Assembly (NCBI RefSeq): GCF_947493425.1
Contig: NZ_CANLRP010000012.1
Coordinates: forward strand, 1-64,000
DNA from: an uncultured Microscilla sp.
Lineage (GTDB): Bacteria; Bacteroidota; Bacteroidia; Cytophagales; Microscillaceae
DNA length: 64,000 nt
Reading direction: 5' to 3'
Below are positions 56,953 to 64,000 of the stretch, in pieces. The notes beneath the pieces were generated by a model. The model searched no databases. It had not been told where the DNA came from and saw nothing but the letters and a program-made list of their open reading frames with translations. A program made the translations under genes and the position numbers. Every line of letters begins with the position of its first letter. The first letter of the stretch is position 1.

Positions 56953-59757
56953 ATGTGTGAATCTACGAATTTAAAAGTATTGAATAAAATATGTGTTATA
57001 TCGCTGATACTATGCTTTATTATTGTAGGAAACGCCTTTCCACAAGTCAAACAGTGGGGCATAATTCAGGAGGTAAATAGACAAGAGTTAGTCTATTATA
57101 ATGCAAAACATACTCAGTTTGCCAAACAGAAAATGTTAGACAGTGCGCTTCATTACTTGGTCAAAGGCAATGAGCATGTAAAAGCTTTAAACGATTATGT
57201 CTCTTATTTTGACAACTTATATTTGCTAGGTTTTTATGCGCAACAAACCTATCAATATAATTATGGGCTGGAGTTATTACTTGAGGGGTTAAGGTATTAC
57301 CCCATTTGTTTGGTTTCTATTCCTGACTCATTGCAAAAGTCGGTTTTAAACAAGGTGGCTACAATATTTTCAAGAGTAGCTATATTATATGCGGCGAAAA
57401 AAGCTGTTTATACTGCGTTGGATTATCGTATCAAGTATCTAAACTTACGCAAAGAAATTTTTGGGTTTACCCACGTTCAAACTGCCCATGCCTACAATGC
57501 ATTAGGAATCTCATATCAGCAAGTTAAAAACTATGATAAAGCTCTTAATTGTTATAAAAAAGCTTTGAACATATATGCACAGCTTCCGGGTCGCTTTTCA
57601 AGGTTTAAAAGGTACCCTTTGGGTAATTTAGGAAACCTCTATCAAAGAAAAAAAGAATATGACCTTGCCCTAAAGTATTTGCAAAAAGCATTGAAAAAGT
57701 CAGTTGAAGAAGCAGGGGTCAGTTCTACCTTGGTTGCTGTAAGTTATATGAATATAGGTGATACATATAGTGAAATGGGATTGTATGACCTCGCCTTAGA
57801 AAATTATAATAAAGCCTTAAAGCTACGTATAAGTCGGCTGGGTAAAAAACATCCTTTTGTTGCGGGACTATATAATAAATTGGGGGAGCTGTATCATAAG
57901 CAAAAAAAATATGGTAAAGCACTCAAGTTTTATCAAAAGGCATTGGTATCTAACCATCATGCATTCAATGATACAGCCAATGTATATGCTTTGCCAACGA
58001 GCAGTGATCAAGTATATAGTAATAGTACTTTATTAACAAGCTTCACTGAAAAGTCGGTTACGCTAGAAAAAGTTTCTCGCAGCAAAAATAACCTAGAACA
58101 AGCCTATAAAACCTATGAACTAGCTGATCAATTAGCCGATAAAATGAGCGAAAATCTTTCCCGCAAGAGTGATGGTTTACGCCTTACCTCTAAAGTTGCC
58201 TCCTTGTACGACAATGCTCTGCAACTATGCTGGAAACTAAGCCAGTATGACGCTACTCAACAAGTAGGCAACCCAAAAGAGAATAAAAGCCAAACAGGTA
58301 ATGGGACTGCCACTGGCAACAAATACAACCCTTACCTCAAGAAAGCCTTCTACTTTGCCGAAAAGGGTAAGTCGAGCGTATTGCGTAAGTTGGCTACCGA
58401 TGCCTCAGCCCGCATCAAGAGCAATATTCCCGAAGCAGTGCTCAACCAGGAGCGTAAGTTGAATGGGTCTATTTTGTATTATCAACGCCAGTTGAACCGT
58501 TTTCAAGTAAAAAAAGCACTCAACAAAAAAGACAGTGTGCAAAAACAATCGTTTGAAAACCGCATATTTGACTTAAGGCGAAAGTATGACGATTTGTTGC
58601 GAGGGCTTGAGCAACGCTACCCTGACTATTACGACCTTAAACACAATACTTATATAGCTACTGTAGCCGATGTACAGAAACGTTTAGACGAAAAAACGGC
58701 ACTGATAGAGTATGTGCTTACCGACAAACAATTGTATAGTTTTGTCATTACCAAAGATGGTTTTTGGGTGAAGCAGCAGGCAGCCAACCGTAAAAAGACC
58801 GAAGCAGAAATAAAAAAATGGTTTTACAACATTAAAGGAGGCTCGGATGACAATTACCTGGAGCGGGGGCATCGTTTTTTTAAACAATTTATTCAACCCA
58901 TCGAAAAGCATATCTCTTCTAAAAAACATTTATTGATTGTGCCAGATGGCTTGTTGAGTAATTTGCCCTTTGAGGCATTTATTACCAAGCCCCACCCACC
59001 CAATGGCAAACAACACCAATACCCTTACCTGATCCGAAGGTGGGGGGTTACCTTGTATCCATCGGCAAGCCTTGCCTTGCTAAAACAGCAAAGGCGTAAA
59101 GCAACTCACACCCAGGAATTTATGGGTTTTGCGCCGGTTTTTCAGACCAAATACGCAACAAGCGGCATTTTTAGACGCAACCTGAGCGCTTTGCCCTATA
59201 CCAAAACCGAAGTGGAAAACATCCATCGGTTGTTTACAAGCTTAAAAAGAACCAGCAAAATATATACAGGCGAGCAAGTGTCGGAACGAATGATCAAAAA
59301 CCTGACAGGATATTACCGTTTTGTGCACTTTGCCACCCACGGAATGCTGGACGATGACACCCCCATTCTGGCTTTTTATCCTGACAAGGTCATTGACTCA
59401 GCCCAGGCAAACGATGGTGAATTGTCGCTGGAAGAAATATTTAACCTTAAGTTCAAAGCTGACATGGTAGTCTTGAGCAGTTGCCAGGGAGGAGCCGGGC
59501 GCAATGTAAAAGGTGAGGGAATACTGGCCATCACCAGAGGATTTGTATACCTGGGGGTGCCTCATATTATTTATACCCTATGGTCGGTAAACGACAAGGA
59601 TGCAGCTGAATTGATGATTCGCTTTTACAAGCTGCTCAATCAAAGCAAAACCTATCGTGAAGCATTGCGGCTTGCCAAGTTGTCGATGTTGCAAGACCCC
59701 AAAACAGCCTGGCCTAAATGGTGGGCAGGTTTTACCATGATGAGCAAGATGAAATAG
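56953..59757 (+). CDS. TPR - CHAT protease-like protein
   Basis: 934 residues: signal-like N-terminus (about 13-31), TPR units (about 130-340), a long helical linker, and a CHAT domain (about 660-934). The caspase-type dyad is intact: His796 in HFATHG and Cys844 in LSSCQGG. CHAT proteins are cysteine proteases related to separases and caspases; TPR-CHAT proteins act in bacterial defence (as in the type III-E CRISPR TPR-CHAT) and elsewhere in stress or development. The signal-like start suggests a periplasmic or membrane location, unlike the CRISPR examples. It converges on the fourth SpoIIE gene with 10 bases between the stops. Confidence 0.9.
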   Translation: MCESTNLKVLNKICVISLILCFIIVGNAFPQVKQWGIIQEVNRQELVYYNAKHTQFAKQKMLDSALHYLVKGNEHVKALNDYVSYFDNLYLLGFYAQQTYQYNYGLELLLEGLRYYPICLVSIPDSLQKSVLNKVATIFSRVAILYAAKKAVYTALDYRIKYLNLRKEIFGFTHVQTAHAYNALGISYQQVKNYDKALNCYKKALNIYAQLPGRFSRFKRYPLGNLGNLYQRKKEYDLALKYLQKALKKSVEEAGVSSTLVAVSYMNIGDTYSEMGLYDLALENYNKALKLRISRLGKKHPFVAGLYNKLGELYHKQKKYGKALKFYQKALVSNHHAFNDTANVYALPTSSDQVYSNSTLLTSFTEKSVTLEKVSRSKNNLEQAYKTYELADQLADKMSENLSRKSDGLRLTSKVASLYDNALQLCWKLSQYDATQQVGNPKENKSQTGNGTATGNKYNPYLKKAFYFAEKGKSSVLRKLATDASARIKSNIPEAVLNQERKLNGSILYYQRQLNRFQVKKALNKKDSVQKQSFENRIFDLRRKYDDLLRGLEQRYPDYYDLKHNTYIATVADVQKRLDEKTALIEYVLTDKQLYSFVITKDGFWVKQQAANRKKTEAEIKKWFYNIKGGSDDNYLERGHRFFKQFIQPIEKHISSKKHLLIVPDGLLSNLPFEAFITKPHPPNGKQHQYPYLIRRWGVTLYPSASLALLKQQRRKATHTQEFMGFAPVFQTKYATSGIFRRNLSALPYTKTEVENIHRLFTSLKRTSKIYTGEQVSERMIKNLTGYYRFVHFATHGMLDDDTPILAFYPDKVIDSAQANDGELSLEEIFNLKFKADMVVLSSCQGGAGRNVKGEGILAITRGFVYLGVPHIIYTLWSVNDKDAAELMIRFYKLLNQSKTYREALRLAKLSMLQDPKTAWPKWWAGFTMMSKMK

Positions 59758-59767
59758 GCTGGCTTGA

Positions 59768-60943
59768 TTAGACCCTAATGCCCACAATGGTAATGTCGTC
59801 GCGTTGTTCGGTGCCTTTTTGGTGTTTTTGGAGCATTTTTTCAAAATACTGCTTTTGTTTATACAACGGAAGTGTTTGTATTTGAGCCATCAGTTTTACC
59901 AGCTTAGTAGTGCCAAAATGTCTGCGTCGTGGGTTGGCAGCATCAGTATAGCCATCGGTAGTAAGGTAAAGCATTTCTCCTTTGGGCAAGTGTATTTCGT
60001 GGTTGGTAAACGGGTACTTGCTACGCTTGAGCCACCCTCCCAAAGAGCGGCGGTTACCCTTTATTTTCAATACCTGACCCACTTGGCTGTAATAAAGGGT
60101 AGACTTGGCTCCGCAAAATACTACTTTGACCTTGTCGTTGGCTTGTTTGAGCCGGGTAGACCCCATAGGTGTTTCTACACAACACAAACTCAAGTCCATG
60201 CCATCTATGCTTTTAGACTTTTGTTGACGCAACGCTGTATAAATATCGGCATCCAGGGTTTCAAGAATCTCACTGGGTTCAAATATTTCTTTTTCACGCA
60301 CAATCTGATTGAGCAAAGTGTGCCCTATGATACTCATAAAGGCTCCGGGTACACCGTGCCCCGTGCAGTCGACTGTAGCAATAAATGTTTTATTGCCTAT
60401 TTGAGTAAACCAATAAAAGTCGCCTGATACCACATCTTTGGGCAAAAAAATGATAAAAGCGTCAGTAAAAGATTTCTTGATTTCGATGTAATTGGGAAGA
60501 ATAGCTTGTTGAATACGCTTGGCATACATGATGCTGTCGGTGAGGCGGTTATTTTTTATTTTAAGTTCTTCAAACGTTTCTTCGAGCATTGTTTTTTGGT
60601 ACTTTATTTCTTCTTGGCTTGCTTTCAGTTGGTTGTATGCTTTGATGAGCACCTGTTCATTTGCTTGCATTTTCTGATTATTAAACTCTAGTGCTTGTTG
60701 TTGTTCATCCCGGTTTTTTTGAGCTACTTCAAGCGCCTTCAATCCCTTTAAATACGCTTTTTTTTGTTGGGTTAATTGCTCTTCCTGATGTTGCATTTGA
60801 GACTGAAGATGTGTTATTTCCTCCTTCTGTGTACAGATCGTATTTCGCTGAAGTACAGCAATCACAACCAAAAGTCCCGCAATGAGTACCAATACAATAT
60901 TCAACAACATAAAGTGATCGTTTGCTCTTTTGTAGACATACAA
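59768..60943 (-). CDS. TM - coiled coil - SpoIIE-type phosphatase (no TPR)
   Basis: 391 residues (380 if the ATG at 60910 is used, which places the TM helix at the very start). One TM helix (about 12-32), a long coiled coil (about 40-150) and a PP2C domain very similar to the three tandem paralogues: SGDFYWF, VDCTGHGVPGAFMS, TTDGY and EQRDDITIVG. It lacks the periplasmic TPR sensor, so it probably takes input through the coil or from a partner. The gene faces the TPR-CHAT gene. Confidence 0.93.
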   Translation of the reverse strand: MYVYKRANDHFMLLNIVLVLIAGLLVVIAVLQRNTICTQKEEITHLQSQMQHQEEQLTQQKKAYLKGLKALEVAQKNRDEQQQALEFNNQKMQANEQVLIKAYNQLKASQEEIKYQKTMLEETFEELKIKNNRLTDSIMYAKRIQQAILPNYIEIKKSFTDAFIIFLPKDVVSGDFYWFTQIGNKTFIATVDCTGHGVPGAFMSIIGHTLLNQIVREKEIFEPSEILETLDADIYTALRQQKSKSIDGMDLSLCCVETPMGSTRLKQANDKVKVVFCGAKSTLYYSQVGQVLKIKGNRRSLGGWLKRSKYPFTNHEIHLPKGEMLYLTTDGYTDAANPRRRHFGTTKLVKLMAQIQTLPLYKQKQYFEKMLQKHQKGTEQRDDITIVGIRV

Positions 60944-61303
60944 TAGGTATAGATAAATCTAACGAAATAGTCACACTTTTTAAAACAAATACCAGGAGTA
61001 TTTCATTTTAGTTTTTGTTCATTCCTAAATCATCCTGATGACAAATTAAACATTTGTGTATGAAAAAGTTAAGGGTTGCCTGACCTGATACGAACACCGA
61101 TTTTTTGATAAAAATACCCATAACCAAACACTACTAGTCAAGATAATGTAACACATCTCATAAAATCATTTAAAAAAGTGATAAAAAAATTGTATTTTGC
61201 CATCAGTTAAATTCTTGGGTCAATAGGGGCTTTTATGTGTCAGCATAGTTATTATTCCTATATAGCCCAACTTTAGCATCCTTTTTAATCAACCAAAATA
61301 GTT
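60944..61303. other. 360-base divergent intergenic region before cas6
   Basis: Between the SpoIIE gene (minus) and cas6 (plus). AT-rich, with no CRISPR repeats and no other cas remnants. Confidence 0.6.
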
Positions 61304-62089
61304 ATGAGATACAAAATCACCCTCAAAACTACCGATGCGTATACTGTCATTCCAATTAATTATCAGTATGAGCTATCTTCGTGTATTTTGGGTATTTGCA
61401 AAGATGCCAATACCAAATACCAGCGCTTTTTGAAGCAACACAAACTCCCTACCCGTAGGAAAAACTTTCAATGGTTTTCATTTTCAAATTTATACGTGCC
61501 ACGACGCGAAATATTTGCCGATCGTTTGCAGGTCATCAGCCCAAAAATCTCTTTTATTCTATCATTTTATTTAGACCCTTCAGCCGAACGGTTTATCAAA
61601 GATTTATTTTTGGACAGACAAATGTATCTGGGCGACAAGTTTTCTCAGGCATGCTTTACTGTAGAAAATGTAGAGCCTTTGCCTTTGCGTATGCCAAGCT
61701 CTACGGTATCGTTTAAAACTTTGTCTCCATTGTTGATCAGCAAACTCAATAACCGAGGCAATGTAGACTACCTGCCTCCTGACCACCCTGAGTACGAAAA
61801 CCTTTTTTTACAAGCATTGCTTGGCAAGTATGTAAAAGTATTGCAGGAAACTAACCAAACCCCTGAAAGTTCAACACACCAAAGGATAGAGTTTGAGGTA
61901 AACCATTACAAAAAGATAAAGTCAAGACTCATTACAGTAAAAGCACATACCACCAACGAGGCGCGTATCAGAGGCTTTATGTATGAGTTTAGACTTACTG
62001 CTCCCAAAGAAATCATAGAACTGGGATTGCTTACTGGTTTTGGTGAGAAAAATAAGTTAGGCTTTGGAGCTTGCGAAACCGTGTATTGA
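61304..62089 (+). CDS. cas6: Cas6-family CRISPR endoribonuclease, orphan
   Basis: 261 residues with two ferredoxin-like halves. The N-half has KNFQWFSFSNL (53-63), a typical Cas6 strand, with a possible catalytic His46. The C-half ends in the Gly-rich loop GLLTGFGEKNKLGFGACET, the hallmark of Cas6. In CRISPR systems Cas6 cuts precursor crRNA at the repeat. No other cas gene and no repeat array exists in the window, so it either serves an array elsewhere on the genome or has another RNA target. Confidence 0.9.
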   Translation: MRYKITLKTTDAYTVIPINYQYELSSCILGICKDANTKYQRFLKQHKLPTRRKNFQWFSFSNLYVPRREIFADRLQVISPKISFILSFYLDPSAERFIKDLFLDRQMYLGDKFSQACFTVENVEPLPLRMPSSTVSFKTLSPLLISKLNNRGNVDYLPPDHPEYENLFLQALLGKYVKVLQETNQTPESSTHQRIEFEVNHYKKIKSRLITVKAHTTNEARIRGFMYEFRLTAPKEIIELGLLTGFGEKNKLGFGACETVY

Positions 62090-62305
62090 GGTGCAAAAAA
62101 AGCACAGGATTTTATTTAGAGTTTAATTTTTTCTATATTCTGAAAGTTTTTCTTTGAATAAGAATGTATAAAAAATTATCTTGAGGTATAGCAACGGTTT
62201 GTCATAGTACCATTGCTTTATAAATTTTAAGCAACAGACAAACAATAGTTTGTAAATATTATTGACAAACCAACGCTACCAATTCCTGTATTCAAATTTT
62301 TTGCA

Positions 62306-64000
62306 ATGCGCAAGTATAAGATATTTGTAAGAATAACCATTATTGCTTTATTTTTTTTCAATCATTTGCTATTTGCTCAAGTTGCCGGAGAAGATAGCCT
62401 GCGGAAGCTATTGCCTAAACTGCAGGGCAAACAAAAAATTAGAGCACTCAACCATTTGGCTTATTTACTACGCCACTCTTCGGCACCCATCAAGACAGAA
62501 GAATATGCTCAAAAAGCCTTGGAAATTTCGCTGAGAATGAACGATAGTTATGGGGTAGCGAGTAGTTACGCCAACATTGGACATTACTTTTTTGCCATTA
62601 GCAATTATCAGCAGGCTTATGAGTATTTTCTCAAAGCACACGACCTTTTTGTCGAGAACAAACATTTGCTCGAAGCAGCCGAAAGTTCCCGTAATATGGG
62701 AAATGTATTGCGGCGACAAGGTAAGTATAAAGAGGCAGACCGACATTATGACGATGCATTGGTGATTTTTCAAGATTTGAACGATCAAAAGGGAATAGCC
62801 AACATATTGAGCAACCAAGGGCAGATTGCCATTCATAGCAATAACAATGGCAGGGCAAAAGAGTTATTGAACAAAAGCCTGAAGGTAGCCCGAAAAATTG
62901 GCTATAAAGAAAGCGAAGCACGCTCGTTGGGCAGGTTGGCTTACCTCTATACCTTATTGAATGACAACGAAAGGGCATTGGAACTGCTCTATAAGGAACT
63001 AGAACTAGCCAAAGAGCTTAAAAACCAAGACCTTGAAACCGACGCAAATAATGATATTGGCAAGGTGTTAATTTTGCTCAAAAATTACGATAAGGCAGTT
63101 GACCACATCTCAAGGGCGTTGAAACTGGGGCACGAAATGAAGGCAAAAGAGCGGGTGCTTGCCAGTTATGAAGAAATGGCCAATTTGTACAAAGCCAAAG
63201 GTGACTTTAAACAAGCGTATAACTACCAGCTTAAGGTAAGGGCAATGGAACATAAAATAAGAGACTCCGATGCCAGAGTACGCATTGCCAGCTTGAAGTC
63301 ACAGTATGAAATCAAGAAAACAACTACCGAAAATAGCTTGCTAAGGCAAAAAGTAGAACTCAACAGGTTTATTATAGGAGGGGGGATTATATTCATTTCT
63401 ATAGTGGTCATTTTGGGGCTCTTTCTCGTAAGAAGCAATCGCCAAAAAAACACCATTAATCAAGAACTGATTAACCAAACGAATGCGCTAAGGGTCAAGC
63501 AAGAAAAATTTGAGCTACAAAACGAAGAACTACGTTCTCAAAAAGAAATCCTGATGATTACGATTACTGAGCTCAACCAACACCGTGATCACTTGGAAGA
63601 GCTGGTAGACGAGCGAACTCTTGAGCTTACTCAGTCGAACGAGCAACTTGTAAATAACTTACTACGTCAAACTACACTCTCCGAAATATCATCTATTTTT
63701 AACTCCCTGGATAGTTTCGACGAACAGGTCAGAGAAGTGTTGCACCTGTTGGGTGGACACACCAACGTAAGCCGGGTATCTATTTACGAAGATGAAAGTG
63801 ATGGAGAAAAAAGCCTTAATACCTTTGAGTGGTGTCGCAAAGGTATCGAGAGCCGTCAACATAAATTCCGGACTTTGATCTATGCCAGGGTTCCCTATTA
63901 CAAAAAAGTGATAGAAGAATCAGGTATTTTTATTATCACCGATGCTGATACTGAAGGCTCCGAAGCAGTACAAAAATCGTTGAAAGCACAAGGAGTAAAA
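62306..64000 (+). CDS. TPR - TM - GAF sensor protein, cut by the window end
   Basis: Open for 565 codons from the ATG at 62306 to the window end. A signal peptide (about 1-29, ending LFAQ) leads to six or more TPR units, a TM helix (nucleotides 63364-63432), a coiled coil, then the start of a GAF domain from about 63660 (LHLLGG...VSRVSIYEDE). Such proteins usually end in a histidine kinase or SpoIIE domain, which would lie beyond the window. It is 216 bases after cas6 but of the same TPR-signalling type as the phosphatases. Confidence 0.9.
   Translation, partial: MRKYKIFVRITIIALFFFNHLLFAQVAGEDSLRKLLPKLQGKQKIRALNHLAYLLRHSSAPIKTEEYAQKALEISLRMNDSYGVASSYANIGHYFFAISNYQQAYEYFLKAHDLFVENKHLLEAAESSRNMGNVLRRQGKYKEADRHYDDALVIFQDLNDQKGIANILSNQGQIAIHSNNNGRAKELLNKSLKVARKIGYKESEARSLGRLAYLYTLLNDNERALELLYKELELAKELKNQDLETDANNDIGKVLILLKNYDKAVDHISRALKLGHEMKAKERVLASYEEMANLYKAKGDFKQAYNYQLKVRAMEHKIRDSDARVRIASLKSQYEIKKTTTENSLLRQKVELNRFIIGGGIIFISIVVILGLFLVRSNRQKNTINQELINQTNALRVKQEKFELQNEELRSQKEILMITITELNQHRDHLEELVDERTLELTQSNEQLVNNLLRQTTLSEISSIFNSLDSFDEQVREVLHLLGGHTNVSRVSIYEDESDGEKSLNTFEWCRKGIESRQHKFRTLIYARVPYYKKVIEESGIFIITDADTEGSEAVQKSLKAQGVK

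Noticed and set aside
56953-62089. type III-E-like CRISPR system from TPR-CHAT plus Cas6
   Set aside because: No gRAMP/Cas7-11 effector, no array, and the TPR-CHAT has an export signal and a SpoIIE gene between it and cas6.
62343-62978. short frames on both strands near the right end
   Set aside because: All are shadows of the large open gene starting at 62306 that leaves the window.

Overview
The window looks like chromosomal DNA of a marine, gliding-type Bacteroidota (Cytophagales, Microscilla-like). This rests on several features: LytS/LytTR pairs, a large lamin-tail protein with a CHU_C/FlgD-like C-terminus, many signal-peptide + TPR + SpoIIE-type phosphatases, AT-rich leaders without Shine-Dalgarno sequences, some promoters of the TTTG / TAnnTTTG type, and an atpDC pair separated from the rest of the ATP synthase genes. 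No rRNA, tRNA, prophage or CRISPR array was seen. The assignment is by inference from gene content, not by any database comparison.

Layout. 0-3 kb: a LytS-like kinase with its LytTR regulator, then a small secreted HExxH protein. 3-8 kb (minus): a 1217-residue lamin-tail/Ig surface protein and an iodotyrosine-deiodinase-like flavoprotein. 8.1-10 kb: a gene-free zone with a 129-bp tandem repeat array split by a MITE-like element. 10-28 kb: mostly housekeeping and signalling genes (Y_Y_Y propeller protein, parC, phhB-like, dciA-like, exported methyltransferase, ankyrin protein, DUF3052, CDGSH protein, penicillin-acylase family, membrane adenylyl cyclase, GNAT, Nfu, XerD, EamA). 28-39 kb: BamA/TamA-like barrel, an MBL/DUF3592/pssA operon, ATP-grasp ligase, GyrI-like protein, sbtA with a PII-like partner, two small paralogous secreted proteins, MazG-like, atpDC. 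39-48 kb: a lipoprotein GDPD and three tandem paralogous TPR-SpoIIE phosphatases.

47.8-51.5 kb holds a compact metal locus: small Cys protein, MbnP-like lipoprotein, MbnH/MauG-like dihaem lipoprotein and an outer-membrane protein with an N-terminal CxxCxC. The enzyme probably modifies the MbnP-like partner to make a copper site. 51.7 kb encodes a SiaC-like (DUF1987) phosphoprotein, a natural partner for SpoIIE-type phosphatases such as the four in this window. 52.4-55.8 kb holds exosortase K and its dedicated MSEP-CTERM substrate. 56-61 kb holds a cupin, an unknown small protein, a TPR-CHAT protease-like protein and a fourth SpoIIE phosphatase. 61.3 kb has an orphan cas6, and a TPR-TM-GAF sensor runs off the right end.

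Intergenic DNA carries at least three dispersed repeat families. One is a REP-like palindromic module of about 40 bp with five recognisable copies. These repeats, the MITE-like insertion and the tandem array explain most of the long non-coding gaps. The most interesting items are the MbnP/MbnH locus, the exosortase K pair, the mosaic phosphatase triplet with a nearby SiaC, the deiodinase-like triad, the signal-peptide-bearing methyltransferase and the repeat structures.
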